A stretch of DNA of 26,902 nt from CAKQOE01 sp051892195 (GCA_051892195.1 JBJFFZ010000001.1:1-26902), one strand, 5' to 3'. Shown: positions 1-7,772, numbered from the stretch's first letter. Notes: generated from the letters alone by a model not told the origin. Program-made: numbers and translations.

Positions 1-2
1 TT

Positions 3-71
3 AAAATCATAAAGAAAACCCAGTCCCTGCAGGAGTACCGGGGAGCCGTGTCTGCAATTTTGGGACGGTAG
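3..71 (+). CDS. C-terminal end of an unidentified gene running in from upstream
   Basis: The frame starting at base 3 is open from the window edge and closes with TAG at 69-71. It encodes about 22 residues ending in SLQEYRGAVSAILGR, a plausible basic C-terminal helix. I do not recognise the family. The frame is too short to be sure it is coding; the other two forward frames hit a stop within the first 12 bases or so. It lies about 100 bases upstream of the PPOx-family gene. Confidence 0.35.
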   Translation, partial: KIIKKTQSLQEYRGAVSAILGR

Positions 72-173
72 ACCCGGCAAAGGGCGGGAAACCATAAAAA
101 GAAACAGCATAGCTTCCGGGAAAGCCGTGCTTTCCGGGCAGAAAAAGCTGAAGAAAGAAATGAGGAATCAGAT

Positions 174-650
174 ATGAGAAGAAAAGACAGAGAAATTTCA
201 GATTTTCAGGAGATACTTAAGATTGTGGATGCGTGTGATGTGATGCGCATAGGAGTCAACGACGGCCTGTATCCTTATGTGGTGCCGGTGAACTTCGGCT
301 ATGAGCTGGACGGGCAGCAGCTTTATCTTTACATCCACGGAGCCATGGAGGGGCAGAAGTACGTGCTGCTGAACAAGCAGCCTTACTGCGCCTTTGAAAT
401 GGACATCCCTCTTGGGATCGAATGCATCCCGGAAAAAGGGGATGTCACCATGCGGTATCAGTCGGTTATGGGCAGAGCCGTTGTGGATTTTCTGGAAGGA
501 GAAGAAAAACAGCGGGTGCTGGACGAAGTCCTTATGGGCCGGTATGAGGAAACAAAAGCCTTTGCATACAACAAGGATGCCGTGAAGCGCACCGCAGTAA
601 TCCGCCTTAAGGTTACGCAGATTACTGGCAAGGCAAATCTTTCCGAATAA
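174..650 (+). CDS. Pyridoxamine 5'-phosphate oxidase (PPOx) family, NimA-like FMN-binding protein
   Basis: The 158-residue product begins MRRKDREI and continues with IGVNDGLYPYVVPVNFGYE, the characteristic start of the NimA-like branch of the PPOx split-barrel family. Members bind FMN or a related flavin and are often annotated as nitroimidazole-resistance proteins or flavin reductases. The motif YIHGAMEGQK (about residues 52-61) matches the family segment that contacts the cofactor phosphate, where many members have a FHSA/IHGA-type sequence. Length is normal for the family. The ATG at 174 has a GAGG ribosome-binding site at 162-165. The substrate cannot be inferred. The gene seems independent of the ylbJ gene that follows. 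Confidence 0.8.
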   Translation: MRRKDREISDFQEILKIVDACDVMRIGVNDGLYPYVVPVNFGYELDGQQLYLYIHGAMEGQKYVLLNKQPYCAFEMDIPLGIECIPEKGDVTMRYQSVMGRAVVDFLEGEEKQRVLDEVLMGRYEETKAFAYNKDAVKRTAVIRLKVTQITGKANLSE

Positions 651-699
651 CACATGCAGCCGGGAGCCCGTGAAACTTCCCGGGCATAAATAACAAACC

Positions 700-1833
700 G
701 TGTTCATATTTTCTACCATGAATACGAACACTGAAACAAAAAGAAGCGGTCGCCCGGCGACCGGAACAGGGAGCACAGCCTGCAGGCATCTTCTGTACAG
801 GAGCAGGAGGCTCATACAGAGGCTGTCCATTCCGGGCTTTCTGGCATTTTCCGGATGTCTGCTCCTGCTGCTGTCGCCGGAGGTGTCCGTGACAGCAGCA
901 AAGCGAGGGATGGATTTGTGGTGGAACGCCGTGGTTCCTTCCATGCTTCCGTTTTTTATCTGCACCGATCTTCTTACCAGTGCAGGAGGACATCGTTTTT
1001 TCGGAAAAATCATGCAGCGCCCGGTGCAGTTTCTTCTGGGAGTTCCCGGCTCAGCCGGTTTTGTTTTTGCAGCATCGCTGTTTTCCGGATATCCCACCGG
1101 CGCAAAGATTATCGGGCAGCTGGTGCGGGAAGGAAGTCTCACCCGTAAAAAGGGACAGGAAATGCTTAACTTTTGTACTACTTCCGGACCTCTTTTTATG
1201 GTAGGCGCTGTAGGAGTAGGAATGCTTGGAGATTCCCGTGCGGGATTTCAGATTCTGACGGCCCACAGTCTCGGCGCCCTTCTGACGGGTCTGCTGCTGA
1301 ACCCCGGGTCTCTTCTCAACCGAAGACCGGAAACGAAACGGGCCGGAGGCACTTTGGGGAAAACACAGCGTGCAGAAGCCCTGAAGCAGGAGGGAGGCAC
1401 CTCCGCAGACAGGCTCATGGATCTCATTTCAAAAGCGATTTTCCGGTCTCTCGGAACCCTGGGGCTTATCGGGGGATTTCTTGTGATATTTTCCATCCTG
1501 TCTGCATATACCGCGGGGACCATCTGCTGGATTGCAGAGGTATTTGCTCTGCCTCAGAAAATTCCCATGGTCCTGTCCGCAGTCCTTCCGGGATTTCTGG
1601 AAATGACCGTAGGCTGCAGCAACGCGGCAGAGATCGCGTTCTGGGGTCTGGAGTATCAGACGGTGTGGTGCAGCTTTCTGATCTCCTTTGGAGGTTTATC
1701 CGTTATGGCCCAGACTGCCGGAGTACTGCAGGGCACGGGACTGTCCATGAAGCGGTACCTTGGAGCAAAGCTTCTGCACGGACTGAATGCTGCGCTGATT
1801 GCAGAAATCCTCGTCTTGACGGCACCTTTTTAA
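700..1833 (+). CDS. ylbJ: Sporulation integral membrane protein YlbJ family
   Basis: This polytopic membrane protein (up to 377 residues) matches YlbJ: a first hydrophobic helix at about residues 45-60, the segment WWNAVVPSMLPFF, the motif LFSGYPTGAKI and the following NFCTTSGPLFMVGAVG. YlbJ belongs to the nucleoside-recognition/Gate superfamily and is needed for normal spore formation in Bacillus subtilis; its transported substrate is unknown. The start is uncertain. The frame opens with GTG at 700 and has an ATG at 718, but neither has a convincing ribosome-binding site, and no other normal start codon occurs before the first membrane helix. The linker at about residues 205-232 is variable and charged. 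The gene is followed after 18 bases by tmcAL; ylbJ and ylbM (tmcAL) are also close together in Bacillus. Confidence 0.85.
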   Translation: MFIFSTMNTNTETKRSGRPATGTGSTACRHLLYRSRRLIQRLSIPGFLAFSGCLLLLLSPEVSVTAAKRGMDLWWNAVVPSMLPFFICTDLLTSAGGHRFFGKIMQRPVQFLLGVPGSAGFVFAASLFSGYPTGAKIIGQLVREGSLTRKKGQEMLNFCTTSGPLFMVGAVGVGMLGDSRAGFQILTAHSLGALLTGLLLNPGSLLNRRPETKRAGGTLGKTQRAEALKQEGGTSADRLMDLISKAIFRSLGTLGLIGGFLVIFSILSAYTAGTICWIAEVFALPQKIPMVLSAVLPGFLEMTVGCSNAAEIAFWGLEYQTVWCSFLISFGGLSVMAQTAGVLQGTGLSMKRYLGAKLLHGLNAALIAEILVLTAPF

Positions 1834-1851
1834 GAAAAGTACAATAACCCT

Positions 1852-3096
1852 ATGAATATCATTGGAATCATTGCAGAATACGATCCGTTTCACAACGGAC
1901 ATCTTTATCATCTTAACCAGGCAAAGGAGCAGACAGGCGCTCAGGCCGCCGTGGTGGTTATGAGCGGCCATTTTCTTCAGAGAGGAACGCCCTGCATGTT
2001 TCCCCGGGACCTGCGGGCGGCCATGGCAGTGGATGCCGGGGCAGATCTGGTTCTGGAGCTTCCGTATATCTACGCCTGCGGAAGCAGCCGCGAATTTGCA
2101 GGAGGAGCTGTGGGAATCCTCAACGGGCTGGGGTGTATCTCCCACCTGTGCTTTGGAGCAGAAAGCTCCGATATAACCATGCTTTCTGAAGCGGCCCGGG
2201 CACTGTCCGATCCGGAAGGAAAACTGACGCCCGCTCTGCGGGCATCTTTGAAGGAGGGACTGTCCTATCCGGAGGCCCTGACCCGGGCTGTGGAGCAAAG
2301 CCGGGGAAAAAAGACAGGGCAGCTGCTCCGCTCCCCGAACAATCTCCTGGGCATCGAATATATGAAAGCCCTGACAGAATGCGGTTCAGATATCCGGCCT
2401 GTGGCCATCCGGCGGGTGGGCTCTGCCCACGGAGCTGAGAATCCGGATGCCACCGGCACCTTTGCTTCCGGCACTGCCATCCGCAGTCTGTATGAAGCGC
2501 AGGGAATTGCCGGACTTTCGGGTCTGGTGCCGGAAACCACCAGAAGCATTGCGGAAAACCATGAGGCTCTGATCTGCAAAAAAGCGAAGGTGGAGGACCG
2601 GATCTGGAAACTGGTGACCTACCGCATCATGACCTCGGAACCGGAGGAGCTGGCGCAGCTTCTGGGTGTTGACGAGGGGCTGGAACACCGGCTGAAGTCC
2701 GCCGCCCTGCAGGCGGACAGCCTTGCCGCACTGGATGAGGCCGTGCGGAGCCGGCGGTATACCCAGGCCAGGATTCGCAGGATGTTCCTTCATATTCTCA
2801 TGAACCTGAAGCGGGAAGCCTTTCTGGAGCTGAAGGGGACGTATTACGCGAGGGTACTTGGATTCAGTGAAAAGGGGCGGAAAATTCTGCGGATGATCCC
2901 GGAGACTTCGTCCATTCCGGTGTTCAGCAATCTCAGCCGGATGGATCAGAAGGACCCCAGGGCTGCTGCCTGTCTTCAGATCGATCAGCGGGCAGGGGAT
3001 CTGTACCGTTTTCTGCAGACCGGGGTTCCTGTGTGCGGGACGGAAAAGCGCTGTGTTCCATACCGGGGGAAAACAGAGAAAGGCGGGGCTTTCTGA
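1852..3096 (+). CDS. tmcAL: tRNA(Met) cytidine acetate ligase TmcAL (YlbM family)
   Basis: The 414-residue product starts MNIIGIIAEYDPFHNGHLYHL, with the HxGH nucleotidyltransferase motif (HNGH) at about residues 14-17. It continues with VVVMSGHFLQRG and the central FGAES segment, all typical of TmcAL. The family activates acetate with ATP and acetylates the wobble cytidine of elongator tRNA-Met to ac4C34. Length is normal. The ATG at 1852 lies 18 bases after the ylbJ stop and has only a weak purine stretch before it, so expression may depend on coupling with ylbJ. The adjacent ackA could bear on acetate supply, but that link is inference. Confidence 0.92.
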   Translation: MNIIGIIAEYDPFHNGHLYHLNQAKEQTGAQAAVVVMSGHFLQRGTPCMFPRDLRAAMAVDAGADLVLELPYIYACGSSREFAGGAVGILNGLGCISHLCFGAESSDITMLSEAARALSDPEGKLTPALRASLKEGLSYPEALTRAVEQSRGKKTGQLLRSPNNLLGIEYMKALTECGSDIRPVAIRRVGSAHGAENPDATGTFASGTAIRSLYEAQGIAGLSGLVPETTRSIAENHEALICKKAKVEDRIWKLVTYRIMTSEPEELAQLLGVDEGLEHRLKSAALQADSLAALDEAVRSRRYTQARIRRMFLHILMNLKREAFLELKGTYYARVLGFSEKGRKILRMIPETSSIPVFSNLSRMDQKDPRAAACLQIDQRAGDLYRFLQTGVPVCGTEKRCVPYRGKTEKGGAF

Positions 3097-3167
3097 TTGT
3101 AAAACAGGTTCTGCTTTCCGGTATTTCAGATATTTTCTGCTATTTTGTCATTTTTCATGGAATCCAT

Positions 3168-3196
3168 TTGACGGAAGCCATTTCTTTTAATATAAT
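3168..3196 (+). promoter_or_regulatory. Sigma-A promoter of ackA
   Basis: TTGACG at 3168-3173 and a perfect TATAAT at 3191-3196 are separated by 17 bases. Transcription should start near 3203, leaving a leader of about 120 bases before the ackA start codon. Confidence 0.8.
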
Positions 3197-3208
3197 GTAT
3201 AGTCGTGT

Positions 3209-3296
3209 GTCGTTTGCGATGCAGCGACTTTGTTTTTGTGTTAATTTTTTGCATCCGGACCGGACAGGCCTCCGGGCTTTTCCGGGTGCTGTTTTC
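3209..3296 (+). promoter_or_regulatory. Structured 5' leader of ackA with two terminator-like hairpins
   Basis: Hairpin 1 pairs GTCGTT (3209-3214) with AGCGAC (3223-3228), including one G-T pair, and is followed at once by TTTGTTTTT (3229-3237). Hairpin 2 has an outer stem GCATCCGG (3251-3258) with CCGGGTGC (3282-3289), containing one G-T pair, and an inner stem CCGGA (3260-3264) with TCCGG (3271-3275); it is followed by TGTTTT. Both sit between the promoter and the gene, so they could be attenuators or mRNA-stabilising structures. No known riboswitch class was recognised. Confidence 0.45.
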
Positions 3297-3325
3297 TGAT
3301 TATCATTTTATTATGGAGGGAAAAA

Positions 3326-4516
3326 ATGAATATTCTCGTAATCAATTGCGGAAGCTCATCTCTGAAGTACCAGATCATCGAAACAGATAAGGAAGAACTC
3401 ATCTGCAAGGGTCTGATCGAACTTTCCGGCGATACTTCCACATTCGCTTACACAAAGACCGGCAGTGAAAAGATGACTCAGACGGTTCCTCTGGCTGACC
3501 ACACTGCAGGTGTTGAACTGATCATCAAGACCATTACAGATCCTGAAATCGGCTGCATCAAGGATCTCAGCGAAATCGGCGCTGTAGGCCACAGAATGGT
3601 TCACGGCGGCGAAGATTTTGCTTCTTCTGCACTGGTTACCGACGAGGTTCTGGCTGCATGCCACGCAAACGCTGACCTTGCTCCGATCCACAACCCTGCA
3701 AATATCGCAGGTATCGAAGCATGCAAGAAGGTTATGCCGGATGTTCCGATGGCAGTTGTATTTGATACAGCATTCCACCAGACCATGGCGCCGGAAGCAT
3801 TCCTTTATGCCATCCCTTATGAATATTATACAGACTTCAAGGTAAGAAAGTACGGCTTCCACGGTACAAGCCACCTGTATGTTTCTCAGGAAGCAGCAAA
3901 GGTTCTGGGCAAGAAGCCGGAAGAAGTAAAGGTGATCACCGTTCATATCGGAAACGGCGGAAGCTGCGCAGCTGTTGAAAACGGCAAGTGCGTAGATACT
4001 TCCATGGGTCTCACTCCGATCGACGGTCTCGTAATGGGTACACGCTGCGGTGATATCGACCCTTCTGTTGTGACTCACCTCATGCACAAGCTGAATATTT
4101 CTGCAGATGAAGTCCTCAACATCCTCAACAAGAAGTCAGGCTTCCTGGGCGTATCCGGCGTGAGCAACGACTGCAGATTTGTAGAAGAAGCAGCAGAGCA
4201 GGGCAACGAAAGAGCTGACCTGGCTATGAAGATGTTCATCAGAAGAGTAAAGGGCTACATCGGCAACTACATGGCTCAGATGAACGGCGCAGATGCCATC
4301 GTATTTACTGCAGGTATCGGTGAAAACGATGCAAGCGTAAGACAGGCAGTATGCGACGGCCTCACAAACCTGGGCTTCAAGATCGATCCTGCAAAGAACA
4401 AGGCAAAGGAAACCATCATTTCTGCAGATGATTCCGCTGTTAAGATTCTCCTGATTCCTACAAACGAAGAGCTCGTAATTGCAAGAGATACAGCAAGACT
4501 CGTATCCGGCAAATAG
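3326..4516 (+). CDS. ackA: Acetate kinase
   Basis: The 396-residue protein opens MNILVINCGSSSLKYQ, the adenosine/phosphate motif of the acetate kinase family. It also has GHRMVHGGE (about residues 91-99), VFDTAFHQTM, KYGFHGTSH and VHIGNGGS, which contain the conserved His, Asp and Arg positions of the active site. It interconverts acetyl phosphate plus ADP with acetate plus ATP in the cytosol, giving ATP during fermentation. The ATG at 3326 has GGAGGG at 3315-3320. Codon use is strongly biased compared with the flanking tmcAL, as expected for an abundant enzyme. The usual partner pta is not in the window. Confidence 0.97.
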   Translation: MNILVINCGSSSLKYQIIETDKEELICKGLIELSGDTSTFAYTKTGSEKMTQTVPLADHTAGVELIIKTITDPEIGCIKDLSEIGAVGHRMVHGGEDFASSALVTDEVLAACHANADLAPIHNPANIAGIEACKKVMPDVPMAVVFDTAFHQTMAPEAFLYAIPYEYYTDFKVRKYGFHGTSHLYVSQEAAKVLGKKPEEVKVITVHIGNGGSCAAVENGKCVDTSMGLTPIDGLVMGTRCGDIDPSVVTHLMHKLNISADEVLNILNKKSGFLGVSGVSNDCRFVEEAAEQGNERADLAMKMFIRRVKGYIGNYMAQMNGADAIVFTAGIGENDASVRQAVCDGLTNLGFKIDPAKNKAKETIISADDSAVKILLIPTNEELVIARDTARLVSGK

Positions 4517-4539
4517 TTTTTATCAGGAAAAAATTACTG

Positions 4540-4568
4540 TTGACAATCTTCAGTGAAACTGGTAAATT
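4540..4568 (+). promoter_or_regulatory. Promoter of rpmF
   Basis: A perfect TTGACA (4540-4545) stands 17 bases before TAAATT (4563-4568). The -10 box is weak, but spacing and location directly before rpmF support the call. Confidence 0.6.
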
Positions 4569-4606
4569 ATTAATGTTAGTTTTTAAGCGGCAAGGAGGTG
4601 TTTTGA

Positions 4607-4783
4607 ATGGCAGTTCCAAAGAGGAAAACCTCTAAATCTAAAAGAGATATGAGAAAATCGCAGAACATGAAGATGGTTGCACCGGGAGTTTCTATTTGCC
4701 CTCAGTGCCACGAACCTAAGTTACCGCACAGAGTTTGCCCAAACTGCAACTACTATGATGGTAAGAACGTGTTACAGGCGTAA
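4607..4783 (+). CDS. rpmF: 50S ribosomal protein L32
   Basis: A 58-residue protein starting MAVPKRKTSKSKRDMRK, the invariant N-terminus of bacterial L32. Four cysteines arranged as CPQC and CPNC (residues 31, 34, 44 and 47) form the zinc ribbon of the C+ form of L32. The start has a strong AAGGAGGTG at 4592-4600. In many Bacillota a DUF177/YceD gene precedes rpmF; here the gene has its own promoter directly after ackA, and its own terminator. Confidence 0.97.
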   Translation: MAVPKRKTSKSKRDMRKSQNMKMVAPGVSICPQCHEPKLPHRVCPNCNYYDGKNVLQA

Positions 4784-4799
4784 ATTATCTGATATCAGA

Positions 4800-4827
4800 G
4801 GATCGGCAGCATTGCCGGTCCTTTTTT
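4800..4827 (+). terminator. Rho-independent terminator after rpmF
   Basis: GGATCGGCA (4800-4808) pairs with TGCCGGTCC (4813-4821) around a GCAT loop, with one G-T pair, and is followed by six T residues (4822-4827). Confidence 0.92.
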
Positions 4828-4872
4828 CGTATATAATAATGAATAATTAAGACAAAGAAAGGGGGGATTTCT

Positions 4873-5043
4873 GTGATTTCGCTGACATCCGGTTTTTCCT
4901 TTACCATTGCAGTGATCATCATTCTGATCCTGATCTCCATTCAGTTTACCCTGAATATGATTCTCAGAGAACTGAAGTCCATCCGCATCCGCCTTGGAGG
5001 CAGTCCGGACCCTGACCGGCAGCGGACGGAGCCCCGTCCGTAA
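4873..5043 (+). CDS. Small single-span membrane protein upstream of cinA, function unknown
   Basis: GTG at 4873 follows a GGGGGG ribosome-binding site (4861-4866) and opens a 56-codon frame ending with TAA at 5041-5043. The product begins MISLTSGFSFTIAVIIIL, with a strongly hydrophobic segment at about residues 9-23. After it come a basic/amphipathic stretch (LRELKSIRIRLGG) and a proline- and arginine-rich polar tail. A TATAAT at 4832-4837 may be the -10 box of its promoter, though no good -35 is visible. It lies 21 bases upstream of cinA, in a likely operon. I do not recognise a family; it could act as a small membrane-anchored accessory protein. Confidence 0.6.
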   Translation: MISLTSGFSFTIAVIIILILISIQFTLNMILRELKSIRIRLGGSPDPDRQRTEPRP

Positions 5044-5064
5044 GAAGAAAAGGAGGCTGAACTT

Positions 5065-6318
5065 TTGAAATCAGCGATTATTTCCGTGGGAACGGAGCTT
5101 TTATTTGGAAAAGTAGTCAATACAAACGCAGCATATCTTTCAAGAGAGCTGAACGAAATGGGCATCGGCGTCATGTACCATTATACCATGGGGGATAATC
5201 CGGGGCGCCTGCGCCGCATTCTGGAATTTGCCCTGGAGGACTGTGATCTGCTGGTGATCACCGGCGGTCTGGGACCTACGGAGGATGATCTGACAAAGGA
5301 GATCGTCTGCGAATTTATGGAAAAGGAGCTGGTGCTGGATCAGGATCTGGTCCGTCGGCTGAAGGCGTATTTTGAGCGCACCGGATATATCTATACCGAA
5401 AACAATCTGAAGCAGGCGTGGATTCCGGCAGACGGAACGATCTTTGAGAATACTCAGGGCACCGCTCCGGGGTTTGCGGTGGAGAAGGAAGGAAAGACCA
5501 TTCTCTGCATGCCGGGAGTTCCGCGGGAAATGAAAGCCATGTTTGAGCTGTCCGCAAAGCCGTACCTCATGAAAAAAGCAGACGCCTGCATTTTCTCCCG
5601 CTCGGTCAAGGTGTTCGGCGTGGGAGAATCTCTGACGGAAACCATGCTGCTGCCGTATATTGACGGCCAGACGGACCCCACCATTGCCACTTATGCAAAG
5701 GAAGGCGTTGTGGAGATCCGCATTACCTCCCGGCGCTCTTCGGAGGAAGAGGCTGCAGCTGCTGTAGAGGAAATGCTGGGGGGCGTCCTTGAAACCATGG
5801 GCGACAGCGTGTTTACCACAGAGGGCAGAGAGCTGCAGGAGGAGCTTGTTTCCGAGCTGTGCGCCCGGAGGCTGACCCTGGCCTGCTGCGAGGTGCCTAC
5901 GGCGGGTATGCTTGCTTCCTGGCTTGCGGAGCAGCCGGAAAGTGAGAAGCTGTTTCTCGGAGGATTTGTTCTGAACCGTCCGGAGGAGGCAGAGGAATTC
6001 CTCGGTATTCCTGCAGGAATCATAAAAGAATCTCCCATCTGCGGCGGCCCGGCCGCCGAGGCTCTGGCGGAGGCCCTGTACCGGAAGACCGGCGCGGATC
6101 TGTGCGTTGCGGTGACCGGTGCAGCGGGGCCGGAGGCTCCGGAGGGGTATCTGCCGGGGATGTACCACATCAGCATTCTTCTTGCGGGAACCATGCACTC
6201 CAGGGAGTATTACCGGAAGGGAAGAAGCCGGGGACTGAACCGGGAGTTTATGGCGCAGACCGCCTGCGATATGATTCTGCGGATTCTGCGGGGAAGAAGT
6301 CTGCAGGATGTCCGTTAA
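5065..6318 (+). CDS. cinA: CinA family protein with intact N-terminal MoCF-like domain and degenerate C-terminal deamidase domain
   Basis: The 417-residue protein starts at TTG 5065, with AGGAGG at 5051-5056 (8-base spacing). The N-terminal half is a well-conserved COG1058/MoCF-biosynthesis domain: ISVGTELLFGKVVNTNAAYL, ITGGLGPTEDD and CMPGVPREMKAMF. CinA proteins of this type combine an ADP-ribose pyrophosphatase-like domain with a C-terminal nicotinamide-mononucleotide deamidase (PncC) domain used in pyridine-nucleotide recycling. Here the PncC-like half (about residues 250-410) keeps TGAAGPEAPEG, but the active-site AESCTGG motif reads CCEVPTAG, and the usual Tyr/Lys segment after it is replaced by LNRPEEAEE. 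The deamidase half is therefore probably inactive. The gene is just upstream of recA, the usual cinA-recA arrangement. Confidence 0.88.
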   Translation: MKSAIISVGTELLFGKVVNTNAAYLSRELNEMGIGVMYHYTMGDNPGRLRRILEFALEDCDLLVITGGLGPTEDDLTKEIVCEFMEKELVLDQDLVRRLKAYFERTGYIYTENNLKQAWIPADGTIFENTQGTAPGFAVEKEGKTILCMPGVPREMKAMFELSAKPYLMKKADACIFSRSVKVFGVGESLTETMLLPYIDGQTDPTIATYAKEGVVEIRITSRRSSEEEAAAAVEEMLGGVLETMGDSVFTTEGRELQEELVSELCARRLTLACCEVPTAGMLASWLAEQPESEKLFLGGFVLNRPEEAEEFLGIPAGIIKESPICGGPAAEALAEALYRKTGADLCVAVTGAAGPEAPEGYLPGMYHISILLAGTMHSREYYRKGRSRGLNREFMAQTACDMILRILRGRSLQDVR

Positions 6319-6332
6319 TTAATTTACAGATA

Positions 6333-6361
6333 TTTACATTTTACGTCCGGGATGTTATAAT
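6333..6361 (+). promoter_or_regulatory. Upstream promoter P1 of recA
   Basis: TTTACA (6333-6338) and TATAAT (6356-6361) are separated by exactly 17 bases. No LexA-box-like sequence overlaps it, so it could give constitutive recA transcription. Confidence 0.6.
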
Positions 6362-6382
6362 GAGGCGTCATGTGAAAAGTAC

Positions 6383-6411
6383 TTGACTACGGGGAAAAAC
6401 AGAAGTATCAT
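6383..6411 (+). promoter_or_regulatory. Downstream promoter P2 of recA
   Basis: TTGACT (6383-6388), a 17-base spacer and TATCAT (6406-6411). The predicted start, near 6418, falls inside the first LexA box, as expected for a damage-inducible promoter. Confidence 0.75.
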
Positions 6412-6416
6412 ATTAG

Positions 6417-6443
6417 CGAACACATGTTTAGAACATACGGTTG
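6417..6443 (+). promoter_or_regulatory. Tandem LexA (DinR-type) operators upstream of recA
   Basis: CGAACACATGTTTA (6417-6430) fits the Gram-positive LexA consensus CGAACRNRYGTTYG at 13 of 14 positions. A second site, AGAACATACGGTTG (6430-6443), fits 12 of 14 and shares its first base with the last base of site one. The pair covers the predicted P2 start and the early leader. The first site is convincing; the second is weaker. Confidence 0.8.
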
Positions 6444-6461
6444 TTATGAAAGGACGACATT

Positions 6462-7595
6462 ATGGCAGCAGTCAATCAGAACGATAAGAACAGATCGGAA
6501 AAAGATAAAGCCCTGGAAGCTGCGCTGCAGCAGATTCAGAAGCAGTTCGGCAAGGGGTCGATTATGAAGCTTGGGGACGATTCCGGCCTGGTGATCGATA
6601 CGATTCCTACGGGATCGATTACACTGGATCTGGCTACCGGCGTAGGGGGGATTCCACGGGGCCGTATTACGGAGATTTACGGACCGGAGTCTTCCGGTAA
6701 GACTACCCTTGCGCTTCATGTGATTGCAGAAGCACAGAAAACCGGGGGCAGAGCGGCATTTATCGATGCGGAGCATGCCCTTGATCCCGAGTATGCGTCA
6801 AAGCTGGGGGTGGACATCAACGAGCTTCTGGTGGCCCAGCCGGATACGGGAGAGCAGGCCCTGGAAATCTGCGAAATGCTTGTCCGCAGCGGCGCCATCG
6901 ATGTGATTGTTGTGGATTCCGTTGCAGCTCTGGTTCCAAAGGCAGAGATCCAGGGAGATATGGGAGACAGCCACGTGGGCCTTCACGCAAGACTTATGTC
7001 CCAGGCTCTGAGAAAGCTTGCGGGGGCTATCAATAAATCAAACACCTGTGCGATTTTCATCAATCAGCTGCGGGAAAAGGTGGGCGTCATGTTCGGCAAT
7101 CCGGAAGTGACCACCGGAGGCCGGGCCCTGAAGTTTTATGCCACCATGCGGATCGATGTCCGCAGAGTGGAAGGCATCAAGCAGGGCGATCAGTTTATCG
7201 GCAACAGAACCCGGGCCAAGATCGTTAAAAACAAGGTGGCGCCTCCGTTCAAGCAGGCGGAGTTTGACATTATGTACGGTCACGGGATTTCCAAGGAAGG
7301 GGATGCCCTGGACTGCGCAGTGGAAAACGGCATCGTGGACAAGGCAGGTGCGTGGTACAGCTATGAAGGCAACCGCATCGGCCAGGGAAGAGAAAATGTC
7401 AAGAAATATCTGGAGGAGCATCCGGAGGTCCTGAACCGGATCGAGGCTCAGATCCGGGAAAAGATCAATCCGCCGGCAGATAAACCGGCAGAGGCTTCTG
7501 CACCGGCGACAGGGGCTGAGGAAATGCCGGATGATCTGGATTTCCTGGAAGACGCTCCGGTCATTGACCCTGAGACAGGGGAAATTCTGGATTAA
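6462..7595 (+). CDS. recA: Recombinase RecA
   Basis: The 377-residue protein has the RecA core: Walker A GPESSGKT at residues 74-81, the preceding LDLATGVGGIPRGRITEIYG, Walker B VIVVDSVAALVPKAE, the L1/L2 DNA-binding loop regions (GDSHVGLHARLMSQALRK and GNPEVTTGGRALKFYA) and INQLREK. It forms ATP-dependent filaments on single-stranded DNA, performs strand exchange and stimulates LexA self-cleavage. The C-terminal tail is acidic (DDLDFLEDAPVIDPE), as in other RecA proteins. ATG 6462 follows AAAGGA at 6449-6454. It has two predicted promoters and LexA boxes, and probably some read-through from cinA, since no terminator is visible between them. Confidence 0.98.
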   Translation: MAAVNQNDKNRSEKDKALEAALQQIQKQFGKGSIMKLGDDSGLVIDTIPTGSITLDLATGVGGIPRGRITEIYGPESSGKTTLALHVIAEAQKTGGRAAFIDAEHALDPEYASKLGVDINELLVAQPDTGEQALEICEMLVRSGAIDVIVVDSVAALVPKAEIQGDMGDSHVGLHARLMSQALRKLAGAINKSNTCAIFINQLREKVGVMFGNPEVTTGGRALKFYATMRIDVRRVEGIKQGDQFIGNRTRAKIVKNKVAPPFKQAEFDIMYGHGISKEGDALDCAVENGIVDKAGAWYSYEGNRIGQGRENVKKYLEEHPEVLNRIEAQIREKINPPADKPAEASAPATGAEEMPDDLDFLEDAPVIDPETGEILD

Positions 7596-7659
7596 ATATC
7601 GGGATGAAAAAAATGGTATAACAGACCTCCCTTATCCCTGTGTAAAGAAAAGATTTTCA

Positions 7660-7688
7660 TTGACAGCGGGGTTTATCTGTAGTATCAT
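7660..7688 (+). promoter_or_regulatory. Promoter of the rplU-rpmA cluster
   Basis: Perfect TTGACA (7660-7665), 17-base spacer, TATCAT (7683-7688). The transcript should begin near 7695, giving a leader of about 78 bases. Confidence 0.85.
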
Positions 7689-7694
7689 GATTCG

Positions 7695-7772
7695 GTAAGC
7701 CGCACGAAAGGGGCTGTGGAAATGCACAGTGTGCTGCCCTGACGGCGAGACCGGATAGAGGAGGTAAATCGA
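7695..7772 (+). promoter_or_regulatory. Probable L21 autoregulatory mRNA leader
   Basis: The leader of rplU contains a CTGTG/CACAG stem at 7713-7728 and nearby complementary blocks (AGCCGCAC with GTGCTGCC, GCCGC with GCGGC-like ends) that can form a compact structure ending just before the ribosome-binding site AGGAGG (7759-7764). Bacillota commonly carry an L21 leader RNA at this position, thought to bind L21 for feedback control. Assignment rests on position and folding potential; I could not align it to the covariance model. Confidence 0.5.

Noticed and set aside
198..1142. 314-codon open frame on the minus strand
   Set aside because: It overlaps the PPOx-family gene and ylbJ, has no recognisable domain or ribosome-binding site, and its composition is that of a shadow frame.
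3033..3299. 88-codon open frame between tmcAL and ackA
   Set aside because: It overlaps the end of tmcAL and covers the ackA promoter and leader, without its own ribosome-binding site.
5140..6198. 352-codon open frame on the minus strand inside cinA
   Set aside because: Antisense to the well-conserved CinA reading frame; the His/Arg-rich product matches nothing known.
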